Of a DNA stretch of 64,000 bases, positions 8,267 through 16,891 are shown piece after piece. Origin of the DNA: Rhodococcus sp. AW25M09 (lineage in GTDB: Bacteria; Actinomycetota; Actinomycetes; Mycobacteriales; Mycobacteriaceae); assembly GCF_000333955.1 (NCBI RefSeq), contig NZ_CAPS01000112.1, positions 1 through 64,000 of the forward strand. The letters are read 5' to 3'. The first letter of the stretch is position 1. The number at the start of each line of letters is the position of its first letter. Below the pieces are notes generated by a model, which did no database searches, was not told the DNA's origin, and was given only the letters and a program-made list of their open reading frames with translations. Position numbers and translations under genes: made by a program.

Positions 8267-9937
8267 ATGCCGGTTGACCACTACACAGTGGGAGTTGATT
8301 TCGGCACCCTTTCCGGCCGAGCCGTCGTCGTCCGGGTCTCGGACGGTGTCGAGATAGCCTCCGCCGTACACGATTACCGTCACGCAGTGCTCGAAGAGGC
8401 GCTCCCCGGCGGCACGGTCCGGTTGCCCGACGCATGGGCACTGCAAGTGCCCGACGACTATCGGGACGTCCTGCGCCATGCGGTGCCTGCCGCCCTGGCC
8501 GCCGCAGGCATCGCACCCGAGCAGGTCGTCGGCATCGGTACCGACTTCACTGCCTGCACCATGGTGCCCACCTACGCCGACGGCACTCCGCTGTGCGAGG
8601 ACCCGCAATTCGTCGATCGGCCGCACGGCTACGTGAAGCTGTGGAAACACCATGCGGCCCAGGGGCAGGCCGATCGGATCAACGACCTGGCTGCGCGCCG
8701 CGGAGAGAGCTGGCTGCCCCGCTACGGCGGACTGATCTCCTCGGAATGGGAATTCGCCAAGGCCCTGCAGATCCACGAGGAAGACCCGGAGATCTACGAC
8801 GCGATGGACCGATGGGTGGAGGCGGCCGACTGGATCGTCTGGCAGCTGTGCGGAAACTACGTGCGCAACGCGTGCACCGCCGGATACAAGGGCATCTATC
8901 AGGACGGGCAGTACCCGTCGGCGGACTTCCTCACCGAGCTCGCACCGGGATTCGGGCCCTTCGTCACCGACAAGCTCGACCAACCACTGGGCGACTTGGG
9001 CTCGCGTGCAGGGTCGTTGACCGCCGAGGCGGCCGGGTGGACGGGACTGCCGGAAGGAATTGCAGTCGCGGTCGGCAACGTCGATGCGCATGTAACGGCA
9101 CCTGCAGCCGGCGCGGTGGAACCAGGACGAATGGTCGCCATCATGGGGACCTCGACGTGTCACGTGATGAGTTCGACGGTACTGAAGGAAGTCCCGGGAA
9201 TGTGCGGGGTGGTCGACGGCGGCATCGTGGCCGGCTCCTTCGGATACGAGGCCGGTCAGAGTGGCGTCGGCGATATCTTCGGATGGTTCACGCGCACTTC
9301 GGTTCCCGCGTCGTACTCCGAGGCCGCGGCGGCGGCCGGTGAGTCGGTGCACGAGTACCTCACTCGGCTCGCCGAAGTACAGGAGGTGGGCGAGCACGGG
9401 CTCGTCGCACTCGACTGGCACAGCGGTAACCGATCCGTTCTGGTGGACCACGAGCTCTCCGGACTCGTGGTCGGAACAACGCTGGCGACCCGTCCCGAGG
9501 ACACCTATCGCGCCCTGCTCGAGGCAACGGCATTCGGAACCCGCGTCATCGTGGAGACGTTCCGCGACAGCGGTGTTCCGGTCGAGGAGTTCGTCGTGGC
9601 AGGCGGGCTGGCACGCAACCCGCTGCTCATGCAGATCTACGCCGACGTATTGCGAATGCCGTTGTCGGTCATCACATCTGCGCAAGGACCGGCGCTGGGA
9701 TCCGCTATCCACGCCGCGGTGGCAGCCGGGTGCTACTCCGACGTGCCCGTTGCGTCGAAGTCGATGGGCAAGGTGCGCTCCGGCGCGTTCGTGCCGGACG
9801 AATCACGATCGAGGGCCTACGACGCGCTGTTCGAGATCTACCTGGAATTGCACGACCGGTTCGGACGAGACACCACGACCATGCGCCGTCTGCGCGCACT
9901 TCGACGTGCGGCCCTCACCGAGAAGGTGGATGCGTGA
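8267..9937 (+). CDS. araB: ribulokinase
   Basis: 556 residues, full length for AraB. ATP-dependent phosphorylation of L-ribulose to L-ribulose 5-phosphate. FGGY-kinase marks: VGVDFGTLSGRAVVV at the N-terminus, GIGTDFTACTM, GYKGIY, GTSTCHVMSS and the C-terminal VVAGGLARNPLLMQIYADVL of the FGGY signature. The ATG at 8267 follows AAGGAGA. First gene of araB-araD-araA; its stop overlaps the araD start by one base. Confidence 0.95.
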   Translation: MPVDHYTVGVDFGTLSGRAVVVRVSDGVEIASAVHDYRHAVLEEALPGGTVRLPDAWALQVPDDYRDVLRHAVPAALAAAGIAPEQVVGIGTDFTACTMVPTYADGTPLCEDPQFVDRPHGYVKLWKHHAAQGQADRINDLAARRGESWLPRYGGLISSEWEFAKALQIHEEDPEIYDAMDRWVEAADWIVWQLCGNYVRNACTAGYKGIYQDGQYPSADFLTELAPGFGPFVTDKLDQPLGDLGSRAGSLTAEAAGWTGLPEGIAVAVGNVDAHVTAPAAGAVEPGRMVAIMGTSTCHVMSSTVLKEVPGMCGVVDGGIVAGSFGYEAGQSGVGDIFGWFTRTSVPASYSEAAAAAGESVHEYLTRLAEVQEVGEHGLVALDWHSGNRSVLVDHELSGLVVGTTLATRPEDTYRALLEATAFGTRVIVETFRDSGVPVEEFVVAGGLARNPLLMQIYADVLRMPLSVITSAQGPALGSAIHAAVAAGCYSDVPVASKSMGKVRSGAFVPDESRSRAYDALFEIYLELHDRFGRDTTTMRRLRALRRAALTEKVDA

Positions 9938-10614
9938 TGACGGTCGTCGACGATGTCCGCGAGGTCATCGAGGAAGTTCGCCGCGAGGTGAGCACGCTGC
10001 ATTCCGAGCTGGTTCGGTACGGCCTGGTCGTGTGGACGGCAGGCAACGTCTCGGCCCGGGTTCCCGGACGGGACCTGATGGTCATCAAACCCAGTGGCGT
10101 CTCGTACGACGACCTGACGCCGAGCAACATGGTGGTGTGCGATCTCCACGGCAAGGTGGTCGAGGGTGAGCATGCACCGTCCTCGGACACCGAGGCGCAG
10201 GCGTACGTGTATCGGAAGCTCGAACACATCGGCGGTGTGGTGCATACACATTCGCCGTACGCAGTGGCATGGGCGGCACGAGGAGAACCCATCCCGGTCG
10301 TCACCACGATGTGTGCGGACGAGTTCGGCGGAGACATCCCGGTCGGACCGTTCGCCACGATCGGCGACGATTCGATCGGTAGAGGCATCGTCGACACCCT
10401 GGCGGGGAGTCGATCTCCTGCAGTTCTGATGAAGAACCACGGGGTGTTCGCAGTGGGGCCGTCCGCTCGGTCCGCGGTCAAGGCGGCCGTCATGTGCGAG
10501 GACGTCGCCAGATCGGTGCATCTGTCCTATCAACTGGGACAACCGATCCCCATCCCCAGCTCCTCGGTCGACGCACTCTACGACCGCTACCAGAACGTCT
10601 ACGGCCAGCGCTGA
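9937..10614 (+). CDS. araD: L-ribulose-5-phosphate 4-epimerase
   Basis: 225 residues of the class II aldolase/epimerase family. It interconverts L-ribulose 5-phosphate and D-xylulose 5-phosphate, the exit into the pentose phosphate pathway. Metal-binding histidines are in GGVVHTHSPYAVAWA and LMKNHGVFAVG; the phosphate loop is TAGNVSARVPG and IKPSGVSY; the acid is in SSDTEAQAY. The ATG at 9937 shares its first base with the araB stop (TGATG), so translation is coupled. Confidence 0.93.
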   Translation: MTVVDDVREVIEEVRREVSTLHSELVRYGLVVWTAGNVSARVPGRDLMVIKPSGVSYDDLTPSNMVVCDLHGKVVEGEHAPSSDTEAQAYVYRKLEHIGGVVHTHSPYAVAWAARGEPIPVVTTMCADEFGGDIPVGPFATIGDDSIGRGIVDTLAGSRSPAVLMKNHGVFAVGPSARSAVKAAVMCEDVARSVHLSYQLGQPIPIPSSSVDALYDRYQNVYGQR

Positions 10615-10650
10615 CCGGCGCGCCACACTCTTCCCACGGAAGGCACACCC

Positions 10651-12135
10651 ATGTCCGAAGTATGGTTTCTCACCGGCAGCCAAGGCCTCTACGGCCCCGA
10701 GACTCTCGAGCAAGTAGCCGTCCAGTCCCGCGAGATCGCAGACAAACTCGATGCGGCACTTCCTGTCTCGGTCGTCTGGAAGCCGGTGCTGCTCGACGCG
10801 TCGTCCATTCTGCGCTGTATGCGTGAAGCCAACGCCGCCGACGAGTGCGTCGGCGTCGTGACGTGGATGCACACCTTCTCCCCCGCCAAGATGTGGATCG
10901 CCGGCCTCGACGCACTGGACGTCCCGCTGCTTCATCTGCACACGCAGGCCGGAATGTCGTTGCCGTGGTCGACGATCGACATGGAGTTCATGAATCTCAA
11001 TCAGGCTGCTCACGGTGATCGCGAGTTCGGACACGTCGAATCTCGGGTCGGCGTGCTGCGCACCATCGTGGCCGGACACGTCGACAACCCGACCGTCCTG
11101 GGGCGCGTGGAACATTGGGCGCGCGCCGCGCTCGGTCGCGCGGAACTGAGGTCGCTGTGTCTGGCGCGTTTCGGCGACAACATGCGCGATGTCGCGGTGA
11201 CCGAGGGCGACAAGGTCGAAGCTCAGCTGCGATTCGGAGTCTCCGTCAACACCTACGGTGTCAACGATCTCGTCGAGGTCGTCGACAGCGTGAGCGAGTC
11301 CGCTGTCTCGGAGCTGATCGACGAGTATCGGGCGTTGTACGACATCGCACCCAGCCTCGACAAGGGCGGCGATCGCCACGACTCTCTGCGCTACGGCGCG
11401 CGCGTCGAAGCCGGCCTGCGGCAGTTCCTCACCGACGGTGGATTCAAGGCTTTCACCACCAACTTCGAAGACCTCGGTGGGCTTCGTCAGTTGCCAGGTC
11501 TCGCGGTACAGCGACTGATGGCCGACGGATACGGCTTCGGCGGCGAGGGCGACTGGAAGACGTCGATGTTGTTGCGCGGCATGAAGGTGATGGCCGAGGG
11601 CCTCGACGGCGGAACGTCGTTCATGGAGGACTACACCTACCACCTGGTTCCCGGTGAGGAGAAGATCCTCGGCGCACACATGCTCGAAGTGTGCCCGTCG
11701 ATCACCACTTCTCGGCCGACCCTCGAGATCCATCCCCTGTCCATCGGCGGCCGCGAAGACCCGGTGCGGCTTCGCTTCACCGCCGATCCCGGCCACGGCG
11801 TCGTCGTCGGACTCTCGGATGCCGGTGACCGATTCCGTGTTACCGCCAACGTCATCGACGTCGTCGAACCCGACGAGGCGCTGCCGAAGCTGCCCGTCGC
11901 GTGCGCAGTGTGGGAGCCGCAGCCCTCGCTCGCGGTATCGGCAGAGTCGTGGCTCACGGCCGGTGCGCCTCATCACACGGTTCTCAGTACTGCCATCGGC
12001 CTGCCTGTGTTGGAGGCATTCTCGGACATGATCGGCGTCGAGCTGCTGGCTATCGACTCCGACACCTCGACCCGAGGCTTCCAGCAGACACTGCGATGGA
12101 ACGCGGCCTATCACCGACTCGCAGCGAGGTTGTGA
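10651..12135 (+). CDS. araA: L-arabinose isomerase
   Basis: 494 residues, the normal AraA length. Isomerises L-arabinose to L-ribulose, the first step of the pathway, in the cytoplasm with Mn2+. Recognisable blocks: [56 protein letters not shown] and [17 protein letters not shown], which hold the metal-binding Glu and His residues of the family. Last gene of araBDA, 36 bp after araD and preceded by GGAAGG. No arabinose transporter adjoins the operon. Confidence 0.96.
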   Translation: MSEVWFLTGSQGLYGPETLEQVAVQSREIADKLDAALPVSVVWKPVLLDASSILRCMREANAADECVGVVTWMHTFSPAKMWIAGLDALDVPLLHLHTQAGMSLPWSTIDMEFMNLNQAAHGDREFGHVESRVGVLRTIVAGHVDNPTVLGRVEHWARAALGRAELRSLCLARFGDNMRDVAVTEGDKVEAQLRFGVSVNTYGVNDLVEVVDSVSESAVSELIDEYRALYDIAPSLDKGGDRHDSLRYGARVEAGLRQFLTDGGFKAFTTNFEDLGGLRQLPGLAVQRLMADGYGFGGEGDWKTSMLLRGMKVMAEGLDGGTSFMEDYTYHLVPGEEKILGAHMLEVCPSITTSRPTLEIHPLSIGGREDPVRLRFTADPGHGVVVGLSDAGDRFRVTANVIDVVEPDEALPKLPVACAVWEPQPSLAVSAESWLTAGAPHHTVLSTAIGLPVLEAFSDMIGVELLAIDSDTSTRGFQQTLRWNAAYHRLAARL

Positions 12136-12154
12136 GGTAGCCACCGAAGCCGAC

Positions 12155-13093
12155 TCATCCGTGTCGTCGGCGGTATTCCTCTTCGGCTCCTGGATGAAGG
12201 GGAATGCTTCCGGTCATGACCAGCGACCGGGCGTCGAGGAATTGGCTGCCGATAGCCTGCTGAGGGACCAACGCGGACGACTGATCGAGCAATACGCGCG
12301 CCACTGCCGCGACCACGCGGTCCGGTACGTCGGGGTGTGCCAGAAGTATGTTCGGGATTCCGACGGTGGTGACTGCCGGGTGTTCGCCGTACACGTTCGA
12401 CGGCACCGGAACTGCCTCGTATGCGGTGCCGAATTCACGCCGCAGATCCGCGACGACAGCGCCCAGATCGAGTAAGCGGATCGGCGAACGAGGGTTGGCG
12501 AACGCCGGGGTCGGTAACCCGCCCGCCCACATCACGGCGTCGACTTCGTCGCGCGCCAGTGCGTCTGCCGCGGCACTCATCGAGAGCTGAACCTGTTCGA
12601 CAGCACCGGGTTCCGACAGGCCCGCTGCGCGGAGCAGCCGCTGCGACACCTCGGTCGCCCCCGACCCGGGTGCACCGATACTGACGGTCCGCCCCCGCAG
12701 ATCACCCACGTTCTCGATATCCGAATCGGCCCGCACGGCTACCTGGAAGTAGTTCTCGTACACCACACCCACCGCTGCAATGTCCACTCCCGAATGGCTG
12801 TAGGCGGCGTCCATCAGTGTCAATCCGAGCTCGGCCCGTCGGGAATCGAGCGCCTCGAGGTTGTCGACGGAACCGGCGGTGGTGAATGGAACGATCTGGG
12901 CGGCATCGGTGTCCGCGGCGGCGTCGGACAACAGTCCGGCGAACTCCCAGAAGAAGCCGCCGACCTCGCCCGCCGCGAGTCGCAATCGTGTCGGCGGATC
13001 CGACGCACAAGCTCCCAACCCGGCCGCGGTCACCGAAAGAAGACCGGCCCGCAGCACAGTTCTACGAGAGAACGATGCTGCGGGCCGGGTCAT
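12155..13093 (-). CDS. TAXI-family TRAP solute-binding lipoprotein
   Basis: 312 residues from the ATG at 13093 (AGGG eight bases upstream); a GTG at 13102 in the same frame is the alternative. The N-terminus carries a twin-arginine-like SRRTVLRAG, a hydrophobic stretch and a lipobox LGAC, so it is exported and lipid-anchored. The mature part has the TAXI pattern of periplasmic binding proteins (LRLAAGEVGGFFWEFA, TTAGSVDNLEAL, RTVSIGAPGSGATEVSQRLL). TAXI receptors usually serve TRAP or TctABC-like importers, but no TRAP membrane subunits are present. It lies 10 bases after the MHS-type transporter gene and downstream of a two-component system, which suggests it either feeds that permease or acts as the kinase's ligand sensor. 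Confidence 0.85.
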   Translation of the reverse strand: MTRPAASFSRRTVLRAGLLSVTAAGLGACASDPPTRLRLAAGEVGGFFWEFAGLLSDAAADTDAAQIVPFTTAGSVDNLEALDSRRAELGLTLMDAAYSHSGVDIAAVGVVYENYFQVAVRADSDIENVGDLRGRTVSIGAPGSGATEVSQRLLRAAGLSEPGAVEQVQLSMSAAADALARDEVDAVMWAGGLPTPAFANPRSPIRLLDLGAVVADLRREFGTAYEAVPVPSNVYGEHPAVTTVGIPNILLAHPDVPDRVVAAVARVLLDQSSALVPQQAIGSQFLDARSLVMTGSIPLHPGAEEEYRRRHG

Positions 13094-13103
13094 GTCAGTC
13101 ACC

Positions 13104-14483
13104 CTAGGACGTGGCGTGTCGCTCGAACGCTCGGCCCTGCTCGCGATCCAGCACGGTCTCGGTCTTGTTCCGCAGAACGAAGACGTAGACCAGGAGCGAG
13201 ACGGCGATCACGACCGTCACGTAGAGGATGAACCACGGAACGTTGCCACCGTTCTTCGCCGCCTGGTAGATCAACGGTGCGGTGCCACCGAAAGCGGAGT
13301 TCGCAAGCGCATACCCCAGACCGACACCGAGTGCGCGCACGTGAGACGGGAACAGCTCGGCTTTGACGATCGCATTGATCGAGGTGTACCCGGTCAGGAT
13401 CACGTAACCCACGCATACCAGGGCGAGCGACTGCACCACCGAGGTTGCCGTCGGCAGGTAGGTGATGAGCACGTAGGTGTACAGCACGCCGCCGATGCCG
13501 AAGAAGATCAGCAGCGGCTTGCGGCCGACCTTGTCGCTGATCAGTCCGCCGATGGGCTGCAGCAGCATGAGGAAGATCAGGCTGAAGAGGTTGATCCACG
13601 TTCCGGTCATCCCCCGGTCCTCGTACGCGGTCTTGATCATCGAGGGGGCGTTGACGCTGTAGGTGTAGAACGCGATGGTGCCACCGGCCGTCACCAAGAA
13701 GCAGATCAGCAATGCGCGACCGTGGTTGCGGACCAGTTCTTTCAAGGATCCGGAGGACTTGTCGGCACCACTGCGCACCGCGTCGAGTTGATCCTTGGTC
13801 AGCGATTCGTCCATGCTGCGACGCAGCCAGAAGACGACCACCGCCGCGACGCCGCCGATGAAGAAGGCGATGCGCCAACCGAAGTCCTCGATCTGCGCGC
13901 GGTCGAGGAACGTCTGCATCAGCAACAGGGTCACCTGCGCGAGCACGTGCCCGCCGATGAGCGTGACGTACTGGAACGAGGAGAAGAAGCCGCGCCGTTC
14001 GCGAGTGGCGGCCTCGGACATGTACGTCGCCGACGCGCCGTATTCACCACCGGTGGCGAAGCCCTGGACGAGACGGCTCAGGACGAGGATGACCGCCGCC
14101 CAGACGCCGATGCTCTCCCGTCCCGGAGTGAACGCGATGACCAGCGAGCATGCGGCCATCAGCGAGACGCTGAACGTCAGTGCTGCGCGACGACCGTTCC
14201 GATCGGCGTAGCGTCCGAAGAACCACGATCCGACCGGTCGCATCAAGAACGTGACTGCGAAGATCGCGTACACGTAGATGGTCGAGTTCTTGTCTGCCGA
14301 GTCGAAGAACTGGTTCTCGAAGTACGTCGCGAACACGGTGTAGACGTACACGTCGTACCACTCGACGAGATTGCCCGACGACCCCCGCAGCGTGTTCAAC
14401 ACGGCACGACGGGTAGCGGCGGGAGACGAGACGGGCGGGGGCGCGAGCGACGAACCGGGAGTGGAGGTGGCCTCGTTGGCCAT
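13104..14483 (-). CDS. MFS transporter, metabolite:H+ symporter (MHS/KgtP-like) family
   Basis: 459 residues from the ATG at 14483 with GGAAGGA upstream. About twelve membrane segments. MHS marks: GSSGNLVEWYDVYVYT at helix 1, the loop GRYADRNGRRAAL between helices 2 and 3, GFATGGEYGASATYMSE, and a second DKVGRKP loop mid-protein. MHS carriers import organic acids (alpha-ketoglutarate, citrate, shikimate, benzoate derivatives) with protons. The two-component system directly upstream and the TAXI lipoprotein directly downstream suggest an organic-acid uptake unit, by analogy with tctDE-controlled tricarboxylate import. Substrate unknown. Confidence 0.88.
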   Translation of the reverse strand: MANEATSTPGSSLAPPPVSSPAATRRAVLNTLRGSSGNLVEWYDVYVYTVFATYFENQFFDSADKNSTIYVYAIFAVTFLMRPVGSWFFGRYADRNGRRAALTFSVSLMAACSLVIAFTPGRESIGVWAAVILVLSRLVQGFATGGEYGASATYMSEAATRERRGFFSSFQYVTLIGGHVLAQVTLLLMQTFLDRAQIEDFGWRIAFFIGGVAAVVVFWLRRSMDESLTKDQLDAVRSGADKSSGSLKELVRNHGRALLICFLVTAGGTIAFYTYSVNAPSMIKTAYEDRGMTGTWINLFSLIFLMLLQPIGGLISDKVGRKPLLIFFGIGGVLYTYVLITYLPTATSVVQSLALVCVGYVILTGYTSINAIVKAELFPSHVRALGVGLGYALANSAFGGTAPLIYQAAKNGGNVPWFILYVTVVIAVSLLVYVFVLRNKTETVLDREQGRAFERHATS

Positions 14484-14606
14484 GGGCTGGTCCTTCCAGG
14501 TGTGGCTGGTGACGGGTAGCTGGTGGGTGGGTTGCCGAGTGCGACTCGGCCACCGAAGTCCCCCTACTGTGACCGCAAGCACAGCCCCGAACCAAGCCGT
14601 TTCGGA

Positions 14607-14629
14607 TTTCCTAACACTCCCTTAGGAAA
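14607..14629. promoter_or_regulatory. 8-bp perfect inverted repeat between kinase stop and transporter promoter
   Basis: Arms TTTCCTAA (14607-14614) and TTAGGAAA (14622-14629) around a 7-base spacer. The right arm contains the kinase TAA stop, and the repeat lies about 125 bp upstream of the transporter start. It could be an operator (for example for the adjacent response regulator) or a short terminator; it is AT-rich against a GC-rich background and has no T-tail. Confidence 0.45.
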
Positions 14630-16022
14630 CGATTCGGGGTAATCGAAGTTCGATCCGCAAGCCCGAGGGTCGACGCACGCTGACCTGCAGGTGCCCGCCG
14701 GCCCGTTCGGTCAGTGCGTGCACGATCGCCAATCCGAGACCGGTACCGGCACCCTGGGCGCTCGATGCGCGGAAGAACCGATCCGCGATCATCGGCAGCT
14801 CGTCGGCCGGGACGCCCGGTCCGGTATCCGACACCCAGATCGTGATGCCGTCCTCGCTCGCTCGGTGACCTATCTGGACGACCGAGCCGGTACCGGCATA
14901 CTTCGTTGTATTACTCAACAGCGCATCGAGGATGCGAATCAGGTCGTCCTCGGGCAGGGCAGCGACGTGGTTGTCGGCATCATCGGGTTCTTCGACCTGC
15001 GCATCGATTCCGGCCACCGCGATCGTGCTCGACCAGAATTCGACTCTGTCGACAATGGTCGCACCCACGTCACATCCGGTTGTGTCTTGTCTCGTTGGCA
15101 TTTCGGCAGCGGCGAGCACAAGCAGATCGTCGACGACGGCACTGAGGCGGTCGACTTCCGCTGTGGTCCTGAGATGAGATTCGGTCGCCGCGTCCGGCAC
15201 CCGCATCCCCAACACATCCAAACGAATTCTCAATGCCGCCAGTGGATTGCGCAGCGCATGCGCGGTATCGGCCACGAGTCGACGCTGCGCGGTCGTGGCC
15301 GCCTCGACGTCGCGGGCCATCGCGTCGAACGCGCTGGACAGCTCGCGAACCTCCGGTGGCCCGACAGAGGCCGCCCTCGTAGTCGATGGGGCCGCTTCGA
15401 CCGGTAGCCGATCGTGGAACGTATCGCCGAACGAATGCACACGCGTCGACAATGCGGTCAGTGGACGAACAACCCATCGCGACAACGCTGCAGCGATCGC
15501 GGCGACGGTGGCGAGAATCAACAATGCGCCGACGGTAATGATCGACCAGGCCACCGCGACGTCCTGGCGTGCGGTCGCGGTGGACGCGTCGATGATCACT
15601 GCGCCGTCGACCTGCGTTCCCCCGCCGACCGGAGCGGCAATCAGCACCGAGGACTGCGACCAGGGCAGCACATGCGAAGGAACGTCACCGCGTTGGTTGC
15701 GCAACGCTCCTGCGATCGCCTGCTGTACGTCGGGTCGCTCGAGGTCCAGACCCGATGATGCACGTGCCCGACCGGTGCGATCGAGGACGGCAATTCCCTC
15801 GTCGTACAGATTGTCGTAGCGCTGCACGGACTCTCGAAGACGAGGTACACCGGATTCGTCCTCACGGGAGCTGAGTTCGGCGAAGAACGTTGCGGCTGCG
15901 GCCCGGTTCTCACCGAATCGTTGGGCACGTTCGCGGCCGACCAACACGGCCAAGGGCACCGACAGTGCGAGCACGACGATGGTGGAGTAGATCATCAGCA
16001 CCACCAGGACACGGCGTCGCAC
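14622..16022 (-). CDS. sensor histidine kinase of a two-component system
   Basis: 466 residues. Transmembrane helix at about 5-27, an extracellular sensor loop of about 130 residues, a second helix near 160-185, a HAMP region (RWVVRPLTALSTRV), then the HisKA box ADTAHALRNPLAALRIRLD with the phospho-accepting histidine, N box (LLSNTTKYA), G1 (WVSDTGPGVPADE) and G2 (GAGTGLGLAIVHAL). The GTG start at 16022 lies one base after the response-regulator stop, so the pair is co-translated. Organisation resembles TctE-type kinases. It faces the transporter/TAXI pair, its likely target. Confidence 0.9.
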   Translation of the reverse strand: MRRRVLVVLMIYSTIVVLALSVPLAVLVGRERAQRFGENRAAAATFFAELSSREDESGVPRLRESVQRYDNLYDEGIAVLDRTGRARASSGLDLERPDVQQAIAGALRNQRGDVPSHVLPWSQSSVLIAAPVGGGTQVDGAVIIDASTATARQDVAVAWSIITVGALLILATVAAIAAALSRWVVRPLTALSTRVHSFGDTFHDRLPVEAAPSTTRAASVGPPEVRELSSAFDAMARDVEAATTAQRRLVADTAHALRNPLAALRIRLDVLGMRVPDAATESHLRTTAEVDRLSAVVDDLLVLAAAEMPTRQDTTGCDVGATIVDRVEFWSSTIAVAGIDAQVEEPDDADNHVAALPEDDLIRILDALLSNTTKYAGTGSVVQIGHRASEDGITIWVSDTGPGVPADELPMIADRFFRASSAQGAGTGLGLAIVHALTERAGGHLQVSVRRPSGLRIELRLPRIVS

Positions 16023-16023
16023 G

Positions 16024-16683
16024 TCAGGTGTCCCAGCGGTAGCCGAAGCCGCGGATGGTGACGATGGTGCCCGGTCGATCGAGCTTGGAACGCAACGCCG
16101 TCATGTGCACGTCCAGCGTCCGTGAAATCGCGACGTAGGCGTTACCCCAGATGGCGTCCATCAGTTGTTCTCGACTGACCGCTTCGCCGCGGCGCGTCAC
16201 GAGATGAGCCAGCAGGTCGAACTCCTTGGTCGTCAGCGCGATGTCGCGGCCGTCGACCTCGACACCCCGACCGACGAGATCGACGACGATGTCTTCGAGA
16301 ACCAGCCGGTCCGTGCCGGTGTCGCTCGTCGCGCTCCGACGCCGCGCGGCCACTTCGAGTCTCGCGTGCAACTCCCCCAGCCGAGCGGGTTTGACGACGT
16401 AGTCGTCCGCGCCGCCGCGCAGAGCACGAACCACCGAACGTTCGTCGTCCCGTGCGGTCAATACCACCACCGGAACCGAACTCAGGGTCCGAAGTTTGCG
16501 CAGCACCTCGAGGCCATCCATGTCCGGTAGCCCGAGATCGAGTAGGACGACGTCCATCGCGTGATAGCCGAGCAGTAGGTCGGCTCCCCGGCTCATGCGG
16601 ACAGGTGCGTGCCCCACCTCGGTCAACGCGTCGACCAACGCATCGCCGACTCCGTCGTCGTCTTCCACCACAGCTATACGCAT
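16024..16683 (-). CDS. OmpR/PhoB-family response regulator
   Basis: 219 residues from the ATG at 16683 (GAGG seven bases upstream; a TTG three codons earlier is in frame). Receiver domain residues 1-115 with acidic pair VVEDDDG, phospho-aspartate in VVLLDLGLPDMDGLEVL, T in VVLTARDDERS and K in DDYVVKPARLGEL. The C-terminal winged helix (residues 130-219) ends in the usual RGFGYRWDT. It leads a kinase operon and is divergent from the cholesterol oxidase gene. Confidence 0.92.
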   Translation of the reverse strand: MRIAVVEDDDGVGDALVDALTEVGHAPVRMSRGADLLLGYHAMDVVLLDLGLPDMDGLEVLRKLRTLSSVPVVVLTARDDERSVVRALRGGADDYVVKPARLGELHARLEVAARRRSATSDTGTDRLVLEDIVVDLVGRGVEVDGRDIALTTKEFDLLAHLVTRRGEAVSREQLMDAIWGNAYVAISRTLDVHMTALRSKLDRPGTIVTIRGFGYRWDT

Positions 16684-16891
16684 CGACCTCAAGATAGGCC
16701 GTTTTGTGGCAAATCACCGCGTGTGCCATTGTCATCGGGTCCGAAACGGTCACCAACCGAACCGGTCGCGAACCGATCCAGTTCGCCGCGAGTTGTCGAG
16801 ATGGGGCCCGACCAGGTCTGCGACGAGACCGCGCCCCAGTCGGGTATCGACTGTCGGTCCAATCCAGCAATACCCTCGACGTGGAGGCCCA

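Noticed and set aside
9838..12144. A 768-codon open frame on the minus strand across araD and araA
   Set aside because: It lies exactly antisense to two clearly homologous genes, has no ribosome site or family motif, and reads like the mirror of GC-rich codon bias.
12861..14519. A 552-codon plus-strand frame across the transporter gene
   Set aside because: Antisense to a complete MHS transporter; its composition (His/Asp/Gln/Arg-rich) is the usual artefact of reading GC-rich membrane-protein genes backwards.
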